Source: an uncultured Flavobacteriaceae bacterium
Lineage (GTDB): Bacteria; Bacteroidota; Bacteroidia; Flavobacteriales; Flavobacteriaceae
Assembly: GCA_947488345.1 (NCBI GenBank)
Contig: CANKZQ010000002.1
Span: forward strand, 650,374-714,373
Reading direction: 5' to 3'
DNA length: 64,000 nt
The position numbers and the translations under genes were made by a program. Within the stretch, counting starts at the first letter, position 1. The number at the start of each line of letters is the position of its first letter. The notes under the pieces are model-generated. The model worked only from the letters and a program-made list of their open reading frames with translations. It was not told the origin of the DNA and ran no database searches. Shown piece by piece: positions 27,821-35,609 of this stretch.

Positions 27821-28303
27821 ATGTCTACTAAAATTTGTTTGAAATCTATATTCGTTTGTGCTATAGTCATTTTTATAATGACCTTGACCAGTTGTGATAG
27901 CGATGATCGCTATACTATAGAGAATGCAAAAACCCTGGATTTACAAAGTTTTACCTTGCAAGTGCCACAAGATTGGACAAGTTTCCCATTACAAGGAACC
28001 GATACTTATTATGGAGGCTTGACCAATCAAGTAGACACCTTATATTTTGATTTTGGTTATCTATCTTTCGGATCGTTGGATAATATTGAACAAAATGACG
28101 AAACCCTATCTTTTCAGCGCTTGCTTATTAATGGAGTGGATGCCAAAATAGTAAAAGAAAAAAGAGCCGAAGATTCAGAAATTCGGTATTCGGTATTTTT
28201 AGACAAAGGCGACAATGAACGTCTCAATTGGATTTTTGGATATGGGGTAACCGATGAGAAATTAGTAAAGTCGATCTTTTTAAGTCATCGATTTACCGAC
28301 TAA
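27821..28303 (+). CDS. Putative lipoprotein, function unknown
   Basis: The 160-residue product has a lipoprotein leader ending M-T-L-T-S-C (Cys about 25) followed by D-S-D-D. The mature part contains F-x-L-Q-V-P-Q-D-W-T-S-F-P-L-Q-G-x-D-T-Y-Y-G-G, a pattern seen in small Bacteroidota lipoproteins of unknown role. The start codon directly follows the T tract of the carB terminator, so there is no room for a conventional promoter in the gap; transcription probably comes from read-through or a promoter inside carB. The stop abuts the stop of the convergent cytochrome gene. Confidence 0.65.
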   Translation: MSTKICLKSIFVCAIVIFIMTLTSCDSDDRYTIENAKTLDLQSFTLQVPQDWTSFPLQGTDTYYGGLTNQVDTLYFDFGYLSFGSLDNIEQNDETLSFQRLLINGVDAKIVKEKRAEDSEIRYSVFLDKGDNERLNWIFGYGVTDEKLVKSIFLSHRFTD

Positions 28304-28651
28304 CTACTCTTTAAATCCTCCTGCTTGCCAATCTTTGACAAGTTGTATTTCATCATCTGTTAATTTTGGACGATTCCCTGGGGGCATGGTACCATTTTCA
28401 ATACGCGTAACGAGTGCACTATTTTCAATAGCGCTTTTCACTTCGGTAGCTGTGACTAACGAAATGGGTGCTCCGTTGACAGGCGGATCTCCATGACAAG
28501 AGAGACAGTAATCTTGCATGATGATTTTTACGGTACCGTTAAACGTGACAGAAGCATCTCCGGGTGGGCGCGTCGGACCGTCATCCTCAGACGAACAATT
28601 CGTTGCTAGTAGGGCTGCACAAACGACTAGGAATGTTGTTATTTTTTTCAT
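28304..28651 (-). CDS. Cytochrome c-like lipoprotein with one heme-binding motif
   Basis: Using the ATG at 28651, the 115-residue product has a lipoprotein leader (L-L-A-T-N-C, Cys19), an acidic stretch, and C-L-S-C-H at 49-53, the covalent heme c motif. G-T-M-P-P-G further on supplies a likely axial methionine, and the end has L-x-D-D-E-I-Q-L-V-K-D-W-x-x-x-G, typical of small class I-like cytochromes in Bacteroidota. It is probably an envelope electron carrier; no redox partner gene is adjacent. A longer start 36 bases upstream is possible but gives a poorer leader. Confidence 0.82.
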   Translation of the reverse strand: MKKITTFLVVCAALLATNCSSEDDGPTRPPGDASVTFNGTVKIIMQDYCLSCHGDPPVNGAPISLVTATEVKSAIENSALVTRIENGTMPPGNRPKLTDDEIQLVKDWQAGGFKE

Positions 28652-28787
28652 AATGAGGTTTATTAAGATTGCAAAAAATTGATACAATTCTTTATTAATA
28701 ACTGCGTAAATTCGTATTTAGTATGGAAATATGTTAGTTTCTAGGCATCTATCCTACCAATACAATAACCTTTAGCCGAGTCGACCT

Positions 28788-29138
28788 ATGGAACTCTTAT
28801 GTATATACAATGCCAAATCTGATCGTTTTAATGCCTTGTTCGACTTTGCCCATAAAATAGTGAGCCCTTCTACCTATGCTTGCGACTTGTGCAAGCTTAC
28901 GCATAGTAATTTTGGAGAGCGTGCCGCTTGGAAAGCCTTTACGGAAACTTCCAACATCCCATTGACCTTCTATCATTTAGACGAATTTGAAAGACAATAT
29001 TCCGAAACCTTTACCTATCCTGTAATCTTAAAAAAGGAAGCGAATACACTTGCTGTTTTATTAAATACCGAGGCTATTGCGCGTTTTAAAACCACTGAAG
29101 AATTAATTGAAGGGATTCAAGAGTTGGTTGATGGTTGA
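28788..29138 (+). CDS. Conserved hypothetical protein with a C-x-x-C pair
   Basis: The 116-residue product has no signal peptide. It contains F-D-F-A-H-K-I-V-S-P-S-T-Y-A-C-D-L-C-K-L-T at about residues 19-39, whose C-x-x-C could bind a metal or form a disulfide, followed by a W-K-A-F helix and P-V-I-L-x-K. I recognise this as a family often annotated only as hypothetical in flavobacteria; the fold may be thioredoxin-like but that is a guess. The stop codon lies inside a short heptamer repeat. Confidence 0.65.
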   Translation: MELLCIYNAKSDRFNALFDFAHKIVSPSTYACDLCKLTHSNFGERAAWKAFTETSNIPLTFYHLDEFERQYSETFTYPVILKKEANTLAVLLNTEAIARFKTTEELIEGIQELVDG

Positions 29139-29146
29139 TGGTTGAT
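29126..29146 (+). repeat. Heptanucleotide GGTTGAT x3 across a stop codon
   Basis: Three perfect tandem copies of GGTTGAT (29126-29132, 29133-29139, 29140-29146). The stop TGA of the preceding gene (29136-29138) lies in the second copy. Confidence 0.9.
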
Positions 29147-29259
29147 AGTTCTTAGATATGCTAAGACCTCTTGTCATTCGGTGAGCTTTCTTTGCTCCTT
29201 TCTTTTTTGTAGTTAGAAGAAAGCGCTTGGAAAAAAACGCTTTGTTCTTTACTAAAATA

Positions 29260-31053
29260 TCATTTAGCTTCTAACCACGCCCCCCTTTTTTTCTCAATTC
29301 TCTTTTTTACCTTTTCTTGTAACGTAGTGGTATACGAAGGATTCGCATCAAAGGTTAGTTGTGTTTCTTTTTGTTCATTAAAACGTTTAAAAACTACGGT
29401 CACCGTTTGATTGGGTTTAAATTGTGTTAAGAAGTTTGTAGACTTCATTTCTGGAGTGATGGCCATGTCATGCACCGATATCAACTGATCTCCATTTTCT
29501 AAGCCCGCTTTATAGGCCGCACTGCCTTTATGCGGATTCGATACGAGTTTAAAATCAGCATTCAAACGAACACCTAAACTAGCCTCAACTAACTTCGCCT
29601 GTTCAAAAGTCACTCCTACACTTTCAAATAGTTTTTTATAATCTGGCATCTGGCTATCAAAAATGTATTTCTTAAAAAAATCGTCACTAAATTCCGCACC
29701 AGCGTAGCCACTCAAAGCATCTTGTAAATCCCGAATTGTATAGGGTATTTCAGGTTTTCCATAAGTTTGCCATACCAATCTCATAAAGGCATCGAGGTTT
29801 TTATCGCCTTCTAAATTCCGTAACGACAGATCTAAGGCCAAACCTAATACAGAACCGTAAGTATAATACGAGATAAAGGTGTTTTCTCTATTCACAGGAT
29901 CTACAGAGCGCGCAGCATCCACAAACGGAGCCTGGTAACTCATCTCAATCGGATTAAAAAAGTCTCGCCCAGGGGAATTCCACACATAATTGAGTCCACC
30001 TGCTAAGCGCTTGATATAGTCTTCCTGCGAAAGCAAACCTGCTCTACATAAAATCAAGTTTGTATAGTAGCTGGTAAAACCCTCGGCAAACCATAATTCG
30101 CCTGACATATTCGTCTCAGTATAATCAAAAGGTTCGAGTGATTTCGGACGTATCCGCTCTACATTCCAAGCATGGAAAAATTCATGTGATACCGTTCCCA
30201 TATTAGGTTGCATACCGCCATTTGCCAAACTACGCGTACTTGTCAATATGGTAGAATTTCGGTGTTCCATACCATCTCCTGAAGCATTCGGAATATAACA
30301 GGCTAAAAAAGTATACGCGCCATAATCAAAATTTGGAAGTTCACCATAAACTGCTTTTTGTTGTAATACCACCTTTTTAACTCCCTCAAAATAGTCATCC
30401 AATTCGGCATCAGTACCATTGTGATGTAAGACAAATCGTATGATTTGTTCTTTGCCAGCATCTGCCACCTGGAAACTTCTTACTGCATGATTACTGATCT
30501 CTGTCGGAGAATCCATAAAATAATGTAAATCAGGCGCATAATAAGTGTTTCCTGATGCATTTTTTAACTGCGTAGCAACTTTCCATCCAAGGTCTTTACG
30601 GACGTTAAAGGTCACATTAATAGGACGTTTATCATAGGCCGGGGCATAGATAAAAGTTGCAGGAATATTTAAATGCGCATGCGTTTCATCAACTTGCGAA
30701 TACGTACCTCCTCCTCTATTTGCATATAAGGTATAACGCACTTGTACCGTTCCATCATGCCCTGAGATATTCCATTGATAAGGATTTGGACGCGTTACAA
30801 TCAATTCTTTGCCTTTACTGTCAAATGCTTTTAATGCATATACATTCTTCGCGAATTCATGCAAGGCATAACGGCCAGGAGATGTTCTGCTCATTCTTAG
30901 CGCCAATACTTTATGCTCTAAATTCTTAAATTCGGCTGTAATCTCGGCCTCATGGTGCACAGCGTTCTCGAAAGATATGGTGTAGGTATTTTTTGTTTGA
31001 CTTACCACGGTCGTTGCCACCAGCAGTAAAAAGATTGAGATCAAATTTTTCAT
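29260..31053 (-). CDS. Exported M61 family (glycyl aminopeptidase-like) metallopeptidase with PDZ domain
   Basis: The 597-residue product has a signal peptide (residues 1-18), an N-terminal beta domain, and the zinc-binding site H290-E-F-F-H294 followed by A-W-N-V-E-R-I-R-P, with the downstream E-G-F-T-S-Y-Y that supplies the third ligand. A PDZ domain occupies about residues 490-570 (G-S-A-A-Y-K-A-G-L-x-x-G-D-Q-L). M61 enzymes are gluzincin aminopeptidases with preference for N-terminal glycine or alanine in characterised members. The protein is probably periplasmic. It is transcribed alone and ends convergently with the C-x-x-C protein gene. Confidence 0.92.
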   Translation of the reverse strand: MKNLISIFLLLVATTVVSQTKNTYTISFENAVHHEAEITAEFKNLEHKVLALRMSRTSPGRYALHEFAKNVYALKAFDSKGKELIVTRPNPYQWNISGHDGTVQVRYTLYANRGGGTYSQVDETHAHLNIPATFIYAPAYDKRPINVTFNVRKDLGWKVATQLKNASGNTYYAPDLHYFMDSPTEISNHAVRSFQVADAGKEQIIRFVLHHNGTDAELDDYFEGVKKVVLQQKAVYGELPNFDYGAYTFLACYIPNASGDGMEHRNSTILTSTRSLANGGMQPNMGTVSHEFFHAWNVERIRPKSLEPFDYTETNMSGELWFAEGFTSYYTNLILCRAGLLSQEDYIKRLAGGLNYVWNSPGRDFFNPIEMSYQAPFVDAARSVDPVNRENTFISYYTYGSVLGLALDLSLRNLEGDKNLDAFMRLVWQTYGKPEIPYTIRDLQDALSGYAGAEFSDDFFKKYIFDSQMPDYKKLFESVGVTFEQAKLVEASLGVRLNADFKLVSNPHKGSAAYKAGLENGDQLISVHDMAITPEMKSTNFLTQFKPNQTVTVVFKRFNEQKETQLTFDANPSYTTTLQEKVKKRIEKKRGAWLEAK

Positions 31054-31456
31054 TTCGTTTGTTTTTTTAATTCATCATTTCTTTTTCTACCATAAAAAAG
31101 AAAGAAGCAAAGAAAAATCACCGCTGGCTGTTATAAGCGCTAAAAATTCTTTCATACCTCTAAAATAAAAGAACTCTCCCAATATTTTGGGGTTAGACAG
31201 CTTTTATTTTTTAATGTTCTATTCAAGGATTTTCTTAACGTCTTTTTCCAGTGACGGAAAAGGTCTTATGAACAACCTTTGCATTAATGCAAAGTCGTAA
31301 GTGTTTTTTTTAGCATCTTTCAAGACTGTTCAAAACTATTCGGTAGAGGAGGTCTTATAAGTCGGAAGCTGGTCAGACCCAAATTTTCTTAGAAGTAATA
31401 CAATAATTCGATACGGAAATACTTGAAAAGGTGAGCTTGTCTAAAAGTAAGACACT
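31054..31456. other. 403-bp intergenic region with palindrome
   Basis: No convincing gene; the best small frame (about 28 codons, plus strand from 31214) has no supporting signal. The region holds a perfect 18-base palindrome CTTTGCATTAATGCAAAG at 31277-31294 and an imperfect inverted repeat TTTTCC/GGAAAA around 31244-31262. It must contain the promoter of the M61 gene and the end of the WbqC transcript. Confidence 0.5.
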
Positions 31457-32218
31457 TTAGACGTTTGTTTTTACCGCTTCTTCTATACCCACTAAATTAT
31501 AACTATCGATAATATCGTGTGCTTCGCTTTTAGAATTCCACATCAAGACATCTAATATTGATAAGCGTTCTTCAAAATCTGCTCTTTTTTGATCATATGC
31601 TTTATCGTTATAATTTAAAAAATTGAGTTCAATATCTTCTTCTACCCAATCTTCCCCGCGAAACATATGATGTCCCATGCATGGGTTAACATATTTTTTG
31701 GCATTCACAGTTTTACATATTTGTAATCCCCAATCACCAGAATGTCTCACCGTGGTTGGATCAAAATCTAAAGTCGACAATTTGGTGTGGTTGAATGGAA
31801 TGTCTAGATATTCGCACACCTTAGCCATCGCAGCAATATTGATATCAATCAAATGTGTATGATTAGGTGCCAATATTTCTTCAACCAGATTGATGACATC
31901 CTTAAAATGTGGAGCATTCATTTTATAATATTCAAATTGCCTTAAAAATTTAGGCTTCCATTCAATTTCATTCTGAATTTCTATTTCTGAATACAAGGCG
32001 CTACGGCTATGCTTTTTAGTAGGCGCACTAATCCAAGATAAGCCCTCTGGATGTTTTAAAATTCTATTTCTATTTCCCCATGATTGTTTTCTATACTGGG
32101 TTTCATCAAAAACAATCCAATTATTCGTTGCCTTGATCAACGAAAAATATCCAGCATAAGGCAAAAAATAGGGTTGCATGATGCCAAATGAAGCATCACT
32201 AGAAGTTGTAGTATTCAT
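31457..32218 (-). CDS. WbqC family protein (second copy)
   Basis: The ATG at 32218 is preferred over the TTG 9 bases upstream. The 253-residue product begins close to the classical WbqC motif G-I-M-Q-P-Y-F-L-P-Y-A-G-Y-F, followed by D-E-T-Q-Y-R-K-Q-S-W-x-N-R-N-R-I. It contains Y-V-N-P-C-M-G-H and ends in S-I-L-D-V-L-M-W-N-S. It is longer and closer to the canonical family than the lepB-linked copy. Characterised members lie in polysaccharide clusters, but no glycosyltransferase genes are nearby, so its role is open. It is monocistronic between two AT-rich gaps. Confidence 0.85.
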   Translation of the reverse strand: MNTTTSSDASFGIMQPYFLPYAGYFSLIKATNNWIVFDETQYRKQSWGNRNRILKHPEGLSWISAPTKKHSRSALYSEIEIQNEIEWKPKFLRQFEYYKMNAPHFKDVINLVEEILAPNHTHLIDINIAAMAKVCEYLDIPFNHTKLSTLDFDPTTVRHSGDWGLQICKTVNAKKYVNPCMGHHMFRGEDWVEEDIELNFLNYNDKAYDQKRADFEERLSILDVLMWNSKSEAHDIIDSYNLVGIEEAVKTNV

Positions 32219-32557
32219 TCTTTTCAATTAAATCTATATAATATCCTTTTCATAACTCATAAACATACATAGTAACCTATTAAATGTTTGTTATCTAAGT
32301 TCTTATATAATTAGCAATTTTCTTACAATAGTACGATAAAATACTTAAAAATGGTTAAAAACGAATCGAAAAAATCACAAAATTACAAGCAAATTATTTC
32401 TTATATTTAATTACAATACACTGTAAATCAACTACTTAAATTTAAAATTCTATTTACCTGAATCATTTTAAAATGTATAATTTTTTTAATTTAGTAATTG
32501 TTTTTCTTTTAAAGAAACTATATTTATCATCAAATTGCTATAAAAACATCTTATATT
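32219..32557. other. AT-rich intergenic region between divergent genes
   Basis: About 340 bases, very AT-rich, without a gene-like frame. It separates the divergent WbqC and TPR genes and holds a promoter candidate for the latter near its right end. Confidence 0.6.
32498..32526 (+). promoter_or_regulatory. Candidate sigma-A promoter of the TPR gene
   Basis: TTG at 32498-32500 and TATATTTA at 32519-32526, spaced by 18 bases, differ from the Bacteroidota consensus TTG-N19-TAnnTTTG by one base and one spacer position. Predicted leader about 25 bases. Confidence 0.4.
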
Positions 32558-34243
32558 ATGAAAAAGAAACTATTGATACTGGGTATCTTAGGAGCGCTCG
32601 CTGTCGTTGCTTTTTTGAGTAGAAAAAAGCTAAAAACGCCTTTAAAAATAGCGGCAGAAGTTATTACCTGTACTTCTAATAATTTTTTATCCAGTAAAGA
32701 CATTGACACCACCAAACAAATTGCTCCTTTATTAAAAAATGTTGGAGCCCATACATTTCCATTAAACACCAAAAGTGAAGAAGCGCAAGTATATTTTAAT
32801 CAGGGATTGAATTTGGTGTATGGATTTAATCATACAGAGTCTCATCGCTCTTTTTTAGAAGCGTCACGTTTAGACCCTACTTTAGCCATGGCTCATTGGG
32901 GGCAAGCGTTGGCATTAGGACCAAATATTAATGATCGTAATATTAGTGATGAACGCAAAAAAGACGCTTACAAAGCTATTCAAAAAGCAAAAGAATTAAG
33001 TGATAATCAAAGTTCTAAAGAAAAGGCATTGATTGAGGCTTTATCAACTCGCTATGGTAAGTATGCTGCATTGGAAAAAGCGAAACTAGATATGGCCTAT
33101 GTCAACGCGATGTCTGAGGTTGTGGCTCAATTTCCAGATGATACCGATGTCTTAACCTTATATGCGTCGGCGATTATGAATACGGTACCATGGAACTATT
33201 GGGATAAAGATGATAAGCCAGCGCCAAATATTGAAAAAGCAAAAGCGAGTCTAGAACATGCGTTGAAGATAGATCCTAATCATCCTGGAGCGAATCACTA
33301 TTATATTCATTTGGTAGAAGCGAGTAAACCCGATCTTGGCATTGCAAGTGCGGAGAAATTAGAGTCTTTAAATCTAAATTCTGGGCATTTAACCCATATG
33401 CCTTCTCATATATATGTAAGAGTTGGTCGCTATGAAGAGGCTGTTAAAGTGAATCAGTTGGCCATTTTAGCCGACGAAGATTATATTACGCAATGCTTTT
33501 CTCAAGGCCTTTATCCTCTAGAATATTACCCTCATAATATTTTATTTTTATGGTCAGCGGCGAGTATGATGGGCAATAGTGAATTAACCATCGATGCAGG
33601 AAAAAAGATACTTGAAAAAATTACACTGAGTAAACTCGACGATTCTACAACACAGCAGTATTTCGCCGCGACGCCGTTGTTAGCATATTTAAGATTTGGA
33701 AAATGGGATGACATACTCACACACCCCAACCCAACGAATCAATATGCATATCTAAAACTGTTCTGGCATTACACCAGAGGTATTGCTTTTTTAAGAAAAA
33801 ACAACTTAAAAGATGCGCAAGAAGAATTAGATTTTATTAGTGCCAGAGATAAAAATTTGGGTTATGAAAGTATTGCAAAAGTTATCTATGAAGTGTTGGC
33901 TGGTGAGGTCGAAGCTTTTAAAGGAAATTATGAAGTATCGATTTCCCACCTCAAAAATGCAACCATTTTTGAAGATGATTTAGGATATAATGAACCTGCA
34001 GCTTGGTATATTCCAACAAGACAAACCTTAGGAGCCGTTTTATTGAAAGCTAAAAAATATACAGAAGCTCAAAAAATTTACGAAGAAGATCTAGCCTATA
34101 ATCGCCAGAATGGATGGTCATTAATGGGACTCTACCAAAGTTTACTAATGCAAGGTAAGGCAGAGGAAGCGGAAATGGTAAAAGAACAATTTGATATTGC
34201 TTGGAGCAAATCTGATATAGAAATTAGCAGTTCTATTTTATAA
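32558..34243 (+). CDS. Membrane-anchored tetratricopeptide repeat protein
   Basis: The 561-residue product has a single N-terminal hydrophobic segment (residues 4-22) and then a long helical region with several TPR units, for example A-x-V-Y-F-N-Q-G-L-N-L-V-Y-G-F-N-H near residue 75, A-x-A-x-W-G-x-A-L, and the last repeats from about 470. The G-x-x-x-x-F-N-H-T-E-[AS]-x-R-S-F-x-E-A-x-x-L-D-P segment is a recognisable subfamily of bacterial TPR proteins of unknown biochemical role. It is probably periplasmic, tethered at the inner membrane. It is transcribed alone and ends at a long hairpin. Confidence 0.82.
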   Translation: MKKKLLILGILGALAVVAFLSRKKLKTPLKIAAEVITCTSNNFLSSKDIDTTKQIAPLLKNVGAHTFPLNTKSEEAQVYFNQGLNLVYGFNHTESHRSFLEASRLDPTLAMAHWGQALALGPNINDRNISDERKKDAYKAIQKAKELSDNQSSKEKALIEALSTRYGKYAALEKAKLDMAYVNAMSEVVAQFPDDTDVLTLYASAIMNTVPWNYWDKDDKPAPNIEKAKASLEHALKIDPNHPGANHYYIHLVEASKPDLGIASAEKLESLNLNSGHLTHMPSHIYVRVGRYEEAVKVNQLAILADEDYITQCFSQGLYPLEYYPHNILFLWSAASMMGNSELTIDAGKKILEKITLSKLDDSTTQQYFAATPLLAYLRFGKWDDILTHPNPTNQYAYLKLFWHYTRGIAFLRKNNLKDAQEELDFISARDKNLGYESIAKVIYEVLAGEVEAFKGNYEVSISHLKNATIFEDDLGYNEPAAWYIPTRQTLGAVLLKAKKYTEAQKIYEEDLAYNRQNGWSLMGLYQSLLMQGKAEEAEMVKEQFDIAWSKSDIEISSSIL

Positions 34244-34270
34244 GACTCTAAAAAATTTCGAGTTATATAA

Positions 34271-34316
34271 GAATACATCGTTGATTGTACAAAACTATTT
34301 GATCAACGATGTATTC
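34271..34316. terminator. Long hairpin between convergent genes
   Basis: A perfect 15-bp inverted repeat: GAATACATCGTTGAT (34271-34285) with ATCAACGATGTATTC (34302-34316), 16-base loop. It lies between the convergent TPR and GNAT genes; U tracts are weak on both strands, so it may also be an RNA-stabilising 3' structure. Confidence 0.6.
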
Positions 34317-34319
34317 TAA

Positions 34320-34871
34320 TTATTTCCATGCTAAATAATCTGACCTTAGCAGGCTATAAGCATTCATATCTACAAATTTGCCGCTCTCAAAGCGTAGTTC
34401 TCTCGAAACCCCTTCTTCTTTAAAACCAAGTTTCAACGTCATATTAATTGAATCGATATTATTTGGTCTAATCCAACCTTCAATTCTATTCAATCCTAAC
34501 TCATCAAATCCGAATTGAATCACACGTTTCATAGCTTCACCCATATATCCTCTTTTTCTATATGGTTCATTTAAGAAAGCGCCAATTTCGGCTCTTCGGT
34601 GCCAAACATACCAGCTATGAAAACCGAAATAGCCTACTACTTTTTTTGATTCGAGTTCAATTAAATCCCATACTTTGAATTCAATTCTCCAATTTGATAG
34701 CCCTTTATCAACTCTATTCCATTCACGCTGAAGTTTCTCTTCACTATCAAAACCAAAAAAATCCAATTGTTCTTGAAGACTCTTCTTACGTATATCTTCT
34801 AATAATGTGACGGTTCGTTCTCGTAAATACAAACGTTCCGTTTTTAAATCCTTTTCTATAGCTGCTTCCAT
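34320..34871 (-). CDS. GNAT family N-acetyltransferase (RimJ/RimL-like)
   Basis: The 183-residue product has the GNAT order: T-E-R-L-Y-L-R-E at the start, a V-V-G-Y-F-G-F strand, A-E-I-G-A-F-L-N-E-P-Y-R-K-R-G-Y-M-G-E-A (acetyl-CoA pyrophosphate loop, about residues 93-112), and the R-I-E-G-W-I-R-P-N-N-x-x-S segment typical of RimJ/RimL types. These acetylate protein N-termini or small molecules; the substrate is unknown. It starts 5 bases after the stop of the dehydrogenase small subunit on the same strand and so may be read through from that operon. Confidence 0.88.
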   Translation of the reverse strand: MEAAIEKDLKTERLYLRERTVTLLEDIRKKSLQEQLDFFGFDSEEKLQREWNRVDKGLSNWRIEFKVWDLIELESKKVVGYFGFHSWYVWHRRAEIGAFLNEPYRKRGYMGEAMKRVIQFGFDELGLNRIEGWIRPNNIDSINMTLKLGFKEEGVSRELRFESGKFVDMNAYSLLRSDYLAWK

Positions 34872-34876
34872 GGTTC

Positions 34877-35590
34877 TTAGCTGATTAAATTTCCTTCATC
34901 ATCCCACTTCGCCAGATTTCCGCGATTCTCTTGATCTATACATTTCGACAACCATACGGGATCATAGGCCAATCCATGTTTATCTAACACATCTTGAGGT
35001 ACTCCATCCCAAACATTCGGTGTATTTCCTTTATAACCCAAGGCCTCAATACCAATTTTTGAAGTATAATATCCCGTTAAGGTCAAATTTCGCATACGCG
35101 TAAAGAATTTTTCTCCTTGTTTGTAGTCAGAAGGCTCATCTTTCTTAGTGGGATAGGCAATCTTATCGCAAACGGCTAATTGTTCTTCATTGCTACAGTT
35201 TATAAACTCTTTACCATACATTTTATTGGTATGATTATCTAACCACATGAGTCCACCACGCAACGGCGTTTGATGGTTCGGCATATCTTTCACAATAAAC
35301 TCAATAAAATCTTGCACTCCTGCATCGGTCGCAGAGCCATGCGTCTCATTGGCAGGCAATATAATATCACATAATACTGCAATTGTCGACAATTCATGTT
35401 CATTTAAGAATTCCTCTGCATAAATTTCTTCATCATGGGCTAATTCTTCGGGTGTTCTTCCATAAAACTTCGTTGCCGCATTAGAAACAACTTCGGGCGC
35501 GGCTCCATCTTTTGGTGTACATCCATGTAAAGCCAATCCGGTGGCAACCGAACCAAGCAATAACGATTTAATAGTATCTCTTCTATTCAT
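34877..35590 (-). CDS. Gluconate 2-dehydrogenase subunit 3 family protein (Tat-exported small subunit)
   Basis: The 237-residue product starts M-N-R-R-D-x-I-K-S-L-L-L-G, a twin-arginine leader, and has a lipobox-like G-C at residues 23-24. The body matches the subunit 3/gamma family of FAD-dependent sugar dehydrogenases, with L-x-x-I-A-V-L-C-D-I-I-L-P and the G-A/D-G-V-x-D-F-I-E/D segment. In known complexes this subunit carries the flavoprotein through the Tat pathway as a hitchhiker. It directly follows the GMC oxidoreductase gene (19-base gap), the expected pairing. Confidence 0.88.
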   Translation of the reverse strand: MNRRDTIKSLLLGSVATGLALHGCTPKDGAAPEVVSNAATKFYGRTPEELAHDEEIYAEEFLNEHELSTIAVLCDIILPANETHGSATDAGVQDFIEFIVKDMPNHQTPLRGGLMWLDNHTNKMYGKEFINCSNEEQLAVCDKIAYPTKKDEPSDYKQGEKFFTRMRNLTLTGYYTSKIGIEALGYKGNTPNVWDGVPQDVLDKHGLAYDPVWLSKCIDQENRGNLAKWDDEGNLIS

Positions 35591-35609
35591 TTTTGAAATT
35601 TATTGGCTA

